Of a DNA stretch of 64,000 bases, positions 46,406 to 57,297 are shown piece after piece. The notes beneath the pieces are model-generated. The model worked only from the letters and a program-made list of their open reading frames with translations, had not been told where the DNA came from and made no database searches. The translations under genes were made by a program, and so were the position numbers. Within the stretch, counting starts at the first letter, position 1. The number at the start of each line of letters is the position of its first letter. Source of the DNA: Scilla litardierei (Eukaryota; Streptophyta; Magnoliopsida; Asparagales; Asparagaceae); the NCBI GenBank assembly GCA_030789695.1, contig CM061141.1, positions 194,753,689-194,817,688 on the forward strand, in the 5' to 3' direction.

Positions 46406-49400
46406 TCAACCGTTGTCTCTGAATTTCCAGTTTGATAGAACCACCCTTTCAGCTTCCGTAGATGGCTCATGGTTCCTAATAAGGATTCTAATATCAGCAA
46501 GAATGTCCTCAAAAAGCTTCGTTGCCTGTCTTTCATCATTTTTAAAGATTCTTCTATTTCTTTCCCTCCAGATATGCCAGACAATAGTTGATAGTACAGA
46601 TTTTGATAGCAAGCTTACCACATCTTTACCCCCATAATGCGCAAGGAAATATGCCCCCACCTCAGCCAAATCAGATACAATATGCGAAGTAATTTTTAGC
46701 ATAAGCAGTGCCCTCTGCAAAATATATCTGGAATAGTCGCATTCAAAAAACAGATGCCCCCTTTTCTCCTCCTTGTTGTCCACACATAGTACACAATTTC
46801 TAGGGGTGTTTAAGCCCCATTTACTTATCAAATCTCTCGTTAGTAATTTACCTTGGAAAGCTCGGAGTAGTGTGAGTGACATTTTTGGAGTGTGGTTGCC
46901 ATGCCATATCAATTTCCGAAAGGGGAAAGCCAAGCCTTGTTTCCGCACAGCATCCCATGCTTGGTGAAACCGGAAGTCACCTCCTGGAGCCCAAAAACCA
47001 CCGGTCGGCCCCTGATTGTAAAGTGCTTTTGGATAAAAACGGCATGTATTGTCTGATGCGGGGATCATTTACCCATCCGCCTGTTGGGCCCCAATATTCA
47101 TGAACCCTCTTCAGCCTTGAATCCTCAGGTACATCGCCTAGTAAATTAAGGGGGCCGCATTGTAACCAATTATCATACCAGAAGAGGGTAGATCTCCCAT
47201 CTCTAACCTGCCGTTTAATTAATTTTTGAGAGGTATTCCTGCAGTTTAGAATTCGTTTCCAAGTGCCAAATTGCAATACATTCTTCTTAGCTGCATAGAA
47301 TTCTTATGTTTTCTCATAGTGCCTCTTCATGTGATCAGCCCATAGACTTCCAGATTTATGGTATCTCCAAGTAAGTCTAATACCTGCTGCAACATTTAGG
47401 TCATCTAGCAGTCTAATGCCAACACCCCCTTCACTTTTTGGTTTGCACATATCTTCACAAGCCCACGCTCTCGATTTTCCCCAGATGAACCTTCGACACA
47501 TGGCATTAATAGACCGTATTATTGTGGCTGGAATATGGAATGCCTGCATCCAGAATACTACCATACCATATATTACTGTTCTGACAAGCTCAATCCGTCC
47601 AGAAATAGATAATAAAGATGACGACCAACCCATCAATCTCTTCTTGCACTTATCGACCAATCTGCTATACATGGGGGCTTTTGGGTATTTAGAAGATAGA
47701 GGTAGTCCCAAGTAGGTGGTAATAGTAGTCGCTAACTTGATACCCAGATAGTTAGCTAAAGGAATCTTATTTTTGGCGCCTTTGCTAAACAAGCCAACAC
47801 TTTTGTCCCAATTCACCTGTAGCCCTGTGTAATTGTGAAATTCTTCCAGAAGATTTTTAAGTCCAGCAAATGACCTCTTATTGGCACGACAAAACACGAG
47901 CAGGTCGTCTGTGAATAACAGGTGAGAAATAGATCCTGCGCGCCGCATTGGTTGGATGTGGCCAATGTTGGTATATTTAGCAATGAGGATAGAGAAAGCC
48001 TCCATAATAATGACAAACAGATAAGGGGAAAGAGGGTCCCCTTGTCGAATACCTCTATTCCCATCAAAATACCCTGAAGGAGACCCGTTTACCATAACAG
48101 CAAATGTTGGAGTAGATATACATTCTCCAATCCAAGCAATGAAAATTTTAGGAAACCCCAACTGGTGCAAGATATAATAAATAAACTCTCGATTTACACT
48201 GTTAAAGGCTTTCCTCAAATCTAATTTTAGGCAAGCCCTTCCTCCCATATGGTTACTAAAGTCTCTAATCTGCTCATGGGCTATAAGGGTGCAGTCAGAC
48301 AGAAGTCTTCCTTTTAAGAAGGCCGCTTGGTTAGGGGAGATTAGCTCATGGATAACAATTTTTAGTCTGTTGCAGATTACTTTGCTGATAATCTTGTAGA
48401 GCACGTTACAACATGCTATGGGTCTGTAATCACACAGGCTAGTAGCAGTGGAATTTTTCGGAACTAGGGTCAGAAATGTGTGATTTATTTGCCGCAATAA
48501 TTGACCGGATCTAAAAAATGATTTAACAGAAGCTAATACCTCATTTCCAAGAAGGGGCCAAAAATGTTGGAAAAAGTATCCATTATATCCATCTGGTCCT
48601 GGGGCTTTGTCTGGTCCGATCTGAAAAACGGCAGCCTTAATCTCCTCTTCAGATACTCTTCTGCCAAGCCAATGCCATGCCTCTTCTGTTAGAATACGTC
48701 TGGGAACAAGAGTTGGGAATTGTTGCATGTAGTGACTCTGGGTATAGAGATTTTCATAGAAGGATGGAGCTTCCGATCTTAAAGCTTCATGAGATCTATT
48801 CCGAGTTCCCTTTGTGTCAATCAGATGGTTCAAATTATTGTGGCTAGCCCTCGCCTTCATTGCAGTATAGAAAAACTTTGTATTTTTGTCACCCAACATC
48901 AACCAATCTTGGCGACTTTTTTGCCTGTACATTTCCTCTTCAAGCCCCATGGCATTTGCAAGTTCAGAAACTAGTTGCTGCTCCTTAATTTGGAGTGTGA
49001 TATTTGAGTGAATTCCTTGGGTATTTCGCACCTTCTCAAGGTCAGAGCGAAGTTTAAAAACGAGTTTTGCTGCTTGGATCGTTGTAGCCCAGGTTCTAAT
49101 GTCAGCCTTTAGGTATTTTAGTTTCTGTGCTAGGCAGTACATGGGAGTACATGCTACAGAGTATTTCGCCCAACATCCTTCCACCTTTTCATTGAACCCA
49201 GCAATCTTTGTCCAATAATTGTAAAATTTAAAAGGGGTTGGGTGGGTGGGTACCTGTTGATGAAGCCGTACAAGCATGCCATAGTGATCACTGGTATTGG
49301 GGTCTTGATAACTATAGTAAGATTCAGGGAGCTCATTTATCCATTCAGCATTGCACAGTATTCTATCCAGCCTGGCTGCGATGCGTCCATCTCCCAAACG

Positions 49401-49960
49401 GTTGTTGCACCAACTCAGCTTCGAACATGTGCTCTTCATTTCTTGTAGTAGGCAGTCATGAACACAATTATTAAAATCCCTGACCATACTTTCCTCTAGA
49501 CGTCGGCCCCCTACCTTGTCTTTAGTGAATAGTACATAGTTAAAATCGCCACCGACCATCCATGCATTCCTACCCACCGCCAAAGCATCCTTTTTTAGAC
49601 TATCCCAGAGATTCTTTCGTTCAGCCACTGTGTTACGTGCATATACACCCGTTATAGCACAGATGAAACCCCCTTTATTCATGCATCTCACTGTAATGTG
49701 CTGATCAGAACTTGAAATCATAGTCGTTGTCCATATCTGAGGGTCAAAACCCATTATAATCCTGCCTCCCATTGATTTTGTGAAATTATCTAGTAAATCC
49801 CAATCCGCATGCAAGATTGGCTTTTTCTCGAATTTAGGGGACTTAAGCTTAGTCTCCAATAGAATCACAACAGATGGCTTAATGAGGCTTAATTTATCAC
49901 GAAGATCTCTTCTCCAATTGGGTTGCTTAACCCCCTTGTGTTCCAGAAAAACACAGTCAT
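46406..49960 (-). pseudogene. LINE-C ORF2, multiply broken
   Basis: Starts at ATG 49960 (MTVFFWNTRGLSNP). A missing base near 49912-49915 shifts the frame at once. From 49868 an 854-codon frame covers most of the endonuclease (LLETKL, GGDFNYV, AARLDRIL, TSDHYG) and the reverse transcriptase (KLDLRKAFNSVN, GIRQGDPLSPYLF). The catalytic box reads FTDD instead of FADD. TAA at 47304-47306 interrupts it; the same frame continues to about 46977, and another frameshift leads to the zf-RVT end (CVLCVDNKEEKRGHLFFEC) up to 46406. At least three lesions exclude activity. Confidence 0.88.
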
Positions 49961-49965
49961 TAGAA

Positions 49966-51939
49966 TTAAACGTGGGGTTTGTTCGTCTGGCTGCTCACAA
50001 GCAACCTGGCACTCTTCCTACTCCCTGCCATTTTTTGTGCTTCCACCTTTTTCTTGTCTGAAGAAGCTTCATAGGAATGTGATACCTGAGCCGCTTCCTC
50101 TTCATCCCATTTGGGATTGTCAATTGCCAGCTCTGCGGGAATTCTGTCTTCTTCGTCTCCTATTTCCTCTTCAATTAGCATAGGCTTGGCCCTGGAGTTT
50201 TTATTTGTGATGTCTTCCTATGCCGAGTCATTCCTTGGTGGGGTTTTAGTAGGTACATCCCTCTGAGTTTTATAATTTTCAGCAATGTTTGTTTCGTCAC
50301 CAGGATTCTTTTGCCTTATATCTTTACTCCGTTCGATCTCTACTTGACCATTGCTGATTATAGTCTGAATGTTCTTGGTCATGGTTGGCATGCAATTATC
50401 TTGGGGTCCCGCTGGTGCAACTAAGCACGTCCCCTCATTATCATTGATAGCTTGTGTTGCCTCCGTCTGAAGAGCATCTGCATTCACCTCATCAACAATA
50501 TTGCATGTCACCTCATCAACAATATTGCATGCCACCTCTACTTCTTTGATAACTCCCTGTGCTTGCACCAAAGTGGGTATCTCATTAGGCATTCCAAATG
50601 GAATTGGGTTCCCTGTTGCATCACACAAGTCTTTATTCACTTGAGTATCAATATTGACAGTATTTTGGATTGAATGGAGCTTCACTGTGTCTGGGCACTG
50701 TTTCTCTGAGTGGCCAAAACAGATACAATTAATACATCAAGGGGGTTCCCCTTCTACCTTCACTCCAATGGTTACTGCCAGCCCATCTTCCGTCTCGATT
50801 GTAACTTCCTTTGGGATTGCTTTCTTCGCACTGACATCTACTAGGCAGCGAGCGTATGTTAGATGTTCCATCTTTGCAGTCAGTTTATCCAAACATAGAG
50901 GCTTACCTATAAGTGAAGCAATAACATTGAGAATCTCCAAGGTCCACATCCCCAAAGGCACCCCATGGAGTTGGATCCACATGGGGACTGAAGAAAGGAT
51001 GTCCCTCTCATGCTTTAGTGTAGGACTCCACCGTTGCAGAACTACCAGTCTGCCATCAAACATCCAGGGCCCGCCATGAAGAATCCTTTCGCATTCACCA
51101 CCATCTTCAAATTTAAAACAGAAAAACCCATTGTCACGAGCGAATATCCGCAGGCCATTTTTAAGGTACCAGAGCCTATCAGTCCATGCTCTTAACTGTC
51201 CATAGTATGGGACATCTCCCAAAACGTACCCCACTAAGGTGTTCTTCCACTGATCATTACCTCTTGCCATGGCCGAGCTTGGCACCCATCCCACCTCAGT
51301 CCCGTCTTCTTTGATACGAGGCGTAATGAAAGACATACCCAACTCTGCATCATATTTCCGCCTATTAGTGCAAACATCTAACCAAGATTGATTTACTCCT
51401 GTAGTTTCAATCTTTAAGTCTACTTTAGGCCTTACAGGCATTCTTTCAAGCAACTTGTGTGCTTCTCTCGGTTTCTCAAATCGACTAAAAGAATGGGGGT
51501 TATTTCCTTTAACTCTCATATTCCTATGCCTGATGTCAAAGTGATCTGCTCTCCTGGTATTACTGAAGCTTCTCCCAGTAGCATTCCCGATGCCCCCCAA
51601 ACCCCTAGCAGGTCCAGCAACGGTCCTTTTCTGAGAAACGACCTTCCATCCATCACTAGAGTCTCGATGTCCATCTTCCCCAACAAATCTTTGAGATCCG
51701 ACATGTGGCGTTGTACCCCCTTCGTGATCAACACGGCATCAGAATTGTCGCAACCCTCAGATCCAGTTCGCCCATCCACGTATCCATCAGGGCTCGTCTT
51801 GTTCGCAGATCCCCCAACAATACCATTAGATCCACGCTCAGTAGAAGAGGAATGGGTATCCCGCTCGTGAGCATCTTTGCTGCCTGAACAACTCGCTCCA
51901 GGATGCCCCCAATCGCCCCTCAGCAAATCGCTCATCGCT

Positions 51940-51940
<1 letters not shown>
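49966..51940 (-). pseudogene. LINE-C ORF1, broken
   Basis: The N-terminal part lies in the frame 51936-51603 (MSDLLRGDWGHPGASCSG). A frameshift near 51660 leads into the DUF4283-like domain (VGYVLGDVPYYGQLRAW, ARDNGFFCFKFED, GGPWMFDGRLVVLQRW). TGA 50737-50739 replaces the Arg codon just before the CCHC knuckle (CINCICFGHSEKQC). Beyond it the same frame runs to TAG 50218-50220 and again to TAA 49966-49968. The ORF2 ATG lies five bases after this last stop. ORF1 would coat the LINE RNA. Confidence 0.85.
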
Positions 51941-51942
<2 letters not shown>

Positions 51943-52025
<83 letters not shown>

Positions 52026-52040
52026 TATATATATATATAT
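51943..52040. repeat. (TA)n-(TC)n-(TA)n compound microsatellite
   Basis: TA dinucleotides (51943-51972), about 50 bp of TC dinucleotides (51973-52022), then TA again (52025-52040). It separates the 5' end of LINE-C from LINE-D. Confidence 0.95.
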
Positions 52041-52049
52041 GCCCACGAG

Positions 52050-52420
52050 CTAATACTGCTCTCTAAGCTATGGTATGGCACATCTGGCGGGAGCGGAATT
52101 GTAGGATTTTCGAGGGTAAAAGCAGAGGAAAAACGGAGATTTTTGAGGTGATTGCTGCGGATATCAGAATTGCTATGGCAGGCCAAGATCCCACTTCCAC
52201 TGCGGAGAAATCTGTATTTGCAAATTGGGAGTTCCGTGATTTGGGCTAGGCCATGATTCTTGATTATTTTAGAATTGTATAGTGTGCTTAGGATGAATAG
52301 TCTCTAATTAAGAGTGACGGCGCTTGTGCCCTCTCCTCTTTTTATTGATTCTTCATGCCTACTTACTATAGTGTTGTAAATTTTCGGACCTTCAATAAAG
52401 ATATACTAACTTTCCAAAAA
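52050..52420 (+). pseudogene. LINE-D: truncated 3' end of a LINE
   Basis: Plus strand. The last about 60 codons of an ORF2 end at TAG 52247-52249: MVWHIWRERNCRIFEGKSR followed by a terminal NWEFRDLG, equivalent to the ends of LINE-B, C and F. An in-frame TAA at 52064-52066 lies just upstream. The 3' UTR has GACGGCGCTTGTGCCCTCTC and CAATAAAGATATACTAAC and ends in six A. It is flanked by a duplication of up to 25 bp (TA repeat plus GCCCACGAG) at 52025-52049 and 52421-52447. Confidence 0.85.
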
Positions 52421-52438
52421 ATATATATATATATATAT
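52421..52438. repeat. (TA)n within the LINE-D target duplication
   Basis: 18 bp of AT dinucleotides directly after the short A tail of LINE-D and before the second GCCCACGAG copy. Confidence 0.85.
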
Positions 52439-52712
52439 GCCCACGAGAGGGTGTCCCAGTGGTAAGTCATTCTGCTCCAAAGCCAAGGGGTGCGGGGTTC
52501 GAGGCCTATGGCCGCCGTGACCTGGTAATTATTGTGGAATTTGTTGTGGAATTATTTACATTGGGGATACATCTCCGCTCTCGGACTTACCCAGGGGCCG
52601 TTGGGGGCACGGCGGTTTCCCCCCAGTTTGCATAGTCTCGGCTGGGCTCTCGCCTTACCCTCCTAAGCCGAAGGCGGTGGGAGGGGGTTGGGGATTTTTC
52701 TGGGTTGTCAAA
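52439..52712 (+). mobile_element. tRNA-derived SINE
   Basis: About 270 bp starting GCCCACGAGAGGGTGTCCCA. An internal RNA polymerase III promoter is visible: box A TGTCCCAGTGGTAAG at 52452-52466 and box B GGGTTCGAGGCC at 52495-52506, with tRNA-like spacing. The body is GC-rich and ends at GTTGTCAAAG followed by a short TA run. The first nine bases also occur at 52041-52049, where LINE-D entered. Family not named. Confidence 0.75.
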
Positions 52713-53693
52713 GAATATATATATAAGAGATTTCACTTTCTCTCTCATTTCTTCTTTAGAGAGAGAAGCTCCCGTTTGCGATTCGAGCGACGTTCATCGA
52801 CGGGCGCTCTTGCGGCTGGCTTGGTGGCCGTTTGAAGTTGGATACGGATCTAGGTCGTCTCTTTTGAGTGTAGATCTCTGGTCTGTGGAGTTCTCTGACG
52901 CTTCCGACGTCATCAGGTGTTCATCAGGCGATCGAGATCTGATCTGAAGTTCTCCGATGTGATTCGAGATTGGTGCTGCTGTGATTTGAGATCGGCTTTG
53001 CGAAGTTCATTATCTTGAGCTTCGTGACTAGCCTGATTCCTTAAGATTGATTCCTGAATATCCTCAGCGAATCTCCATTGGACGGATCGGGATCTCGCTG
53101 TGAGATCTCGATCCGGCGGTAAGCTTCCTCAGATCAATATGTTGCTTATGTTTGAGGTGTTTTAGATATTCGTGATCGCTAATCCTCGCTTTCGGTTCTT
53201 GATCGACGTTTGGAGCTCCTGACCTGATCATCGAAGCGAAGCTGTTGGTGGCTGCTGATCTCCTTCGGATTTTGGGTGGATCTTGCGAATTCAATTTGTT
53301 GGATCAAGATCTTGCTCTAAGATCTTGATCTACGGTGAGTCACTCAAGATCCGTGCCATTTTTGCTACATTCTCCCTTATTTTTGCTTCCAATAACTGCT
53401 GCCTTGTTGTGGACGGTGCTATGGGAAATATGGAGAATGATGATCCAACAAGAGGTTGGAGGGAGGTATCTAAGAGGAATGCTATACAAAGGATCAAAGC
53501 GTGGTTACGCGGCGAATCCTGATATGAAGACGGTGAAGAAACTGGACGCCCGAAAGGTGTTCGAAAGAAGGGCGCTGAGGCCAAAGCTCCCGCTGAAGAT
53601 CAGCACCAATGCTGAGAAGAGATCCTGGTGGGAAGTTTGCTCTAGTAGCAGGAAATTGTCGAGCTCCCTGAGTATGTCTTACATTGCTCCGGA
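52713..53693 (+). pseudogene. LINE-E: 5' region and ORF1 start, truncated
   Basis: About 700 bp of leader precede ATG 53421 (MGNMENDDPTRGWREVSKR). After a frameshift near 53490-53520 the frame continues to 53693 with KKLDARKVFERRALRPKLPL and WWEVCSSSRKLSSSLSMSY, aligning with the LDARKVYAKLPNRPK segment of LINE-B ORF1 just before its DUF4283-like domain. The copy then stops abruptly at copia DNA. The leader contains two long hairpins, each followed by a possible splice donor. Weak homology makes the exact class less sure than for the other LINEs. Confidence 0.7.
53302..53330 (+). promoter_or_regulatory. Perfect hairpin in LINE-E leader
   Basis: GATCAAGATCTT (53302-53313), loop GCTCT, AAGATCTTGATC (53319-53330). 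A similar imperfect hairpin lies at 53084-53115. Each is followed within a few bases by GTGAGT or GTAAG. Confidence 0.6.
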
Positions 53694-55436
53694 GTGTTTG
53701 CTCCCACTCGTCGAGGCATCGGATGTTGGCCTAACAAAGGTGGTAGGCGATTTGGATGAGTGTCCCATCTTATACCCCAAGCCAATGTGGTGTTTGGCCG
53801 GAAGTAAGTCATTTAGGATATTATCCAAATGGCCCTTACCTTTATTGAAATCATTGATACGGCCTAACGTGCACTCATACTTCTCTTTGAGAGAATGCAA
53901 AGAAGCATCCAAAGTGGATACTTGCGATGTGAGTGCATAAACACGTGATTTGAGATTCTTATTCTCAATACTCAAAGTTGAGTTTTGAGACGTCAAATCC
54001 GCTATCACATGTTCATCCGAATTCTCAAAATGAACATGCTCAAGTTGAGATTTGAGGTTCTTCACCTCATTTCTCAACAAACCATTATGAGTAAGCAAAC
54101 TTGCTTTCTCATTGGCGAGAGTCTCAACAATGGTGTCATTGTTGGTGATGGTAGACTTAGGAGAGGTTTGGAGGCTAACAAGTTCATCTTTGGTCTTATT
54201 ATATCTATCTACTAACTTAGTAAATTTAGACCAAATTTCTTGGTTTGCTAACCTCATTTCATCAATAGTAGGTTCTCCGCTTCCATCCTCGCTACCATCC
54301 TCGCTTTCATCCTCGCTATCATCGAATGAGGACTTTCGAACTTTTGCCTCATTAGCCATGAAGCAAAGTTTTGCTTTCTCCACTCTTCCATCATCCGACT
54401 CTCCACTTGAGGAATCCTCTTCGGAGTCGGTGAATGTGCCAACAAGTCCTTTCTTGTACTTTCTCGACTTGTCGTACTTCGATGCTTTCCCCTTCTCCTT
54501 GTGTTTGTAGAGAGGACAATCCGGTTTGATGTGCCCTGGCTTGTTGCATTTATAACACACGGGAGTAGAAGCATTAGTCGAACTAACTTTAGATTTATTC
54601 AAAGATATACCTTCTCGGAGGAATCGATCGAACTTCCTTGCCATACGGGCAATGGATTCCATGTCCAATTCGTCTTCCGATTTTTCATCATCGGTAGATG
54701 GAGCGACCTTGAAGGCAATCGTCTTTTTCTTTGGCTCATCTTGCTTCAAGTACGCTTTCATCTTTTCCTTCATTCGGATCTTACTATCCTTGCGTACCTC
54801 GTAAGACAACAATGTACCCATTAGTTGTACGACGGTATATTTATTCATGTCATTACCTTCCTCGATGGCGAAGGTACGCCTTTGCCAACATGATGGAAGA
54901 CCGTCGATAATCTTCGCAACTTTCTCCTTTTGGGTATAGACCTTCCCAAGAGCTTCCAAGTCGTTTGATATATCCACGAAGCGAGCGTAATATTCCTTCA
55001 TGGTTTCGCCCTGCTCCATATGAAACAACTCAAATTCTTTATTAGCAACGACGAGTTTAGAATCTTTTACCGTACTCGATCCTTCGTGCAATATGAGGAG
55101 TTGGTTCCATATTTGATATGCACTCTTACATGTGCATATCTTGTTGAAGTCCTCGGGCTCCAACGCACAATTCAAGGCATTCATTGCCTTGGCATTTGCT
55201 ACTTCCGCGGCGACCTCCGCGGGAGTCCACTTCGCGTAATCTTCTTCGGAAGGCTCGACATACTCCGTCATGGTGGCTCTCCATAGTGAAGCGCTCCGGA
55301 GGAAAATTTGCATCCGGCATTTCCAATACCCGTAGTTGGTACCGTTGAAGTGTGGCAGCCTGACTGAGGATAGTCCTTCCATAACTGAAGAAGCTCCATC
55401 GCGGTTCTTGAAGACGTTGTAGTCGTTGTTCGTCAT
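53694..55436 (-). CDS. gag: SIRE-like copia Gag, copy 1 (3' truncated)
   Basis: Starts at ATG 55436; about 580 residues, the last few (to the stop at 53679) coming from LINE-E DNA. N-terminal DUF4219-like motif LPHFNGTNYGYWK at 27-39, then the UBN2 copia-gag domain to about 220. A CCHC knuckle CYKCNKPGHIKPDC is at 294-307. Acidic Ser-rich and coiled-coil regions follow (about 330-530), including KNLKSQLEHVHFENSDEHV. The frame is open throughout. It would form particles, but without pol, and its C-terminal tail is missing compared with copy 2. It agrees with copy 2 except for about five residues over the shared part. Confidence 0.88.
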
Positions 55437-55554
55437 AGCTTTGAACTTTGGCTATGTGTAGCTTTGAACTTGGCTATGTGTAGCTTTGAACCTTGGCTAT
55501 GTGTAGCTTTGAACCTTGGCTATGTGTAGCTTTGAACCTTGGCTCTGATACCAA
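55436..55554 (-). repeat. 22-23-bp leader repeats merging with the primer site
   Basis: Five units TAGCTTTGAACCTTGGCTATG (small variants) start at 55436, 55459, 55481, 55504 and 55527. The last runs into the primer site, complement of TTGGTATCAGAGCC (55541-55554). The gag ATG lies in the first unit, so the whole leader is built of this repeat. Confidence 0.85.
55541..55554 (-). other. Primer binding site of the copia element
   Basis: The minus strand reads TTGGTATCAGAGCC beside the LTR end, an initiator tRNA-Met site. Confidence 0.9.
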
Positions 55555-55555
55555 T

Positions 55556-57281
55556 TGTAGTGCCCTAGGAAGCCACTGCACATGTACTAGAGGGGGGGTG
55601 AATAGTACTTTTAAATAATAAGGAGTTTTATTCCTAATTATCGTGCAATTAACAAACAACGATGCGGAATAACTACAATCAAGAAATAATGCAAACGCAA
55701 ACACAATGGTTTAATGGGTTCGGATCCACCCAAGTCTCCCCGACTTGTTCCCGGTGATCCTACGTCCCAACCACCCGGATCCCTTCCGGATACTTGAGTT
55801 AGAAACCCTAACTCAAGATTTCCAATATGAACACTTGCGAAAACCTCACAAGTGCAATCGACCTACAATCGATGACCGTGACTCCCACAACCCGGGATCA
55901 CGCAAAACCTCTCACAACCGAGAGTATACAATTCAAATATAACTGAAATAAAATGCTTACCAACAAAATACATATGCCTTGAGATTTCTTACCAAATTAG
56001 GGCAAAGAGGATTTTGATGGAGGAAGAGTCACCAAACCCTAGCTTCAAGAAGATGACCAGCAATGGAAGCCTAGGGATGAGATGGATGACCTAGAATCAA
56101 GCCCTTGGCTTGGAAGGCTCACAACCAATGAATCTCTCTTGAAGAATAAGAGTGATGGGAGATTCTTGAGAATGGGAGAGCTTGAAGATGAGAGTTGAAA
56201 GCTTCTCTTTGAATCAATAGAACTCTGAAATAGCAGCCTTGGATCCCTTGAAATAACCCCTTCAGGTATTTAAAGGATCAAGGGAAAAGGGAGAGAGAAA
56301 CGTCGCTTTCAAAACTCCAACGGATCTAAATCTGAAGCAGACTAGTCGGTCAAAGAACAACCACTGACCGACTAGTTCATCAACTAGTCGGTCGGTGAAA
56401 CAACATGAACCGACTAAGAGGTGAACAGTGAACAGATGAAGATTTCAGACCTAGATAACTAGTCGGTCCAAGAAGACTTTCTGACCGACTAGTTTCACAA
56501 CTAGTCGGTCGGTCTGTAAACTTAGACCGACTAAGAGTCAAAAACAAATAGTCTGAATACAAATGATTTAGTCGGTCCAAGAACAAATGTTGACCGACTA
56601 GATCAATAACTAGTCGGTCACCAAACGTTCTTAGACCGACTAACGATAAACAGTAGCTTAGGAGAAATTTAGTATGAACAGTAAGTCACAACTAGTCGGT
56701 CAAAGAAGCATCACTGACCGACTAGTTCACAAACTAGTCGGTCGGTGAGTCAACGTTGACCGACTAACTGTAAACAGTAAAGTCCAAGAAATTAAGGAAT
56801 CAAACTAGTCGGTCCACGAAGAGTTGCTGACCAACTAGATCACCATCTAGTCGGTCAGTACATCTTCTTGTACCAACTAACATGCACAAACAAGTCCGAA
56901 TCGAAGCGCGACGCTTCGAGGAAGTTAGAGTGAACTTGTACTAAGATCCTAGAGCTACGATATGAGCGTAATGAAGATAGAAATGTAAGAATTACTCAAG
57001 GCTTAACATTCTATAGATCGAAGCTAAAAGACTATAAAATAAACCTTAGCGATCCGTCTTCAAAGCTTCAATCTTCATTCTTGACTTCAAAGAAGGTACA
57101 AAAGCTTCAACGAAGCTTTAGGAATGCGATCACGCGCTTTGAGAAGTCTTGAGACGTCGCTTTGGATGTTCTCGTGAATTTGGCGACGATCTCCATAACT
57201 GCGCTCACAAATTGTTAGTTCATGATATATTTATGTTTGCTCATCATCCAAAACCAAATCCGGGGAGTCCAATACTCAACA
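55556..57281 (-). repeat. SIRE-like LTR
   Basis: 1726 bp; on the minus strand it starts TGTTGAGTATTGG and ends GGGCACTACA. U3 contains five units of 110-123 bp rich in ACTAGTCGGTC and its complement (56341-56890). A TATA-like TTTAAATA (complement of 56266-56277) lies just downstream of them. A purine tract on one side and a primer site on the other show that the LTR joins two units. No gene. Confidence 0.8.
56341..56890 (-). repeat. Hairpin-forming tandem repeats in the LTR U3
   Basis: Units start near 56341, 56458, 56568, 56691 and 56804. Each has ACTAGTCGGTC, then GACCGACTAGT about 25 bp on, then another ACTAGTCGGTC and a terminal GACCGACTAA. The inverted pairs can form hairpins. They lie upstream of the TATA-like box in the direction of transcription. 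Confidence 0.85.
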
Positions 57282-57297
57282 TTCTCCCCCTTTTTGG
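57282..57297 (-). other. Polypurine tract of the copia element
   Basis: The minus strand reads CAAAAAGGGGGAGAA immediately before the LTR, as in SIRE/Maximus-type elements. Confidence 0.8.

Larger units (their letters stand above)
46227..51942 (-). mobile_element. LINE-C, near full-length but inactive
   Basis: About 5.7 kb on the minus strand between (TA)n tracts. ORF1 starts at about 51940 and ORF2 at 49960. The 3' UTR (46405-46227) has the GGGCACAAGCGCCG complement signal and CAATAAAATGAAC. Both ORFs carry several lesions. It is clearly related to LINE-B but diverged throughout, so the two are not a tandem duplication. Confidence 0.9.

Noticed and set aside
40021..51942. LINE-B and LINE-C as a tandem duplication
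   Set aside because: They differ throughout both ORFs and in their 3' UTRs, so they are separate insertions of related elements at (TA)n.
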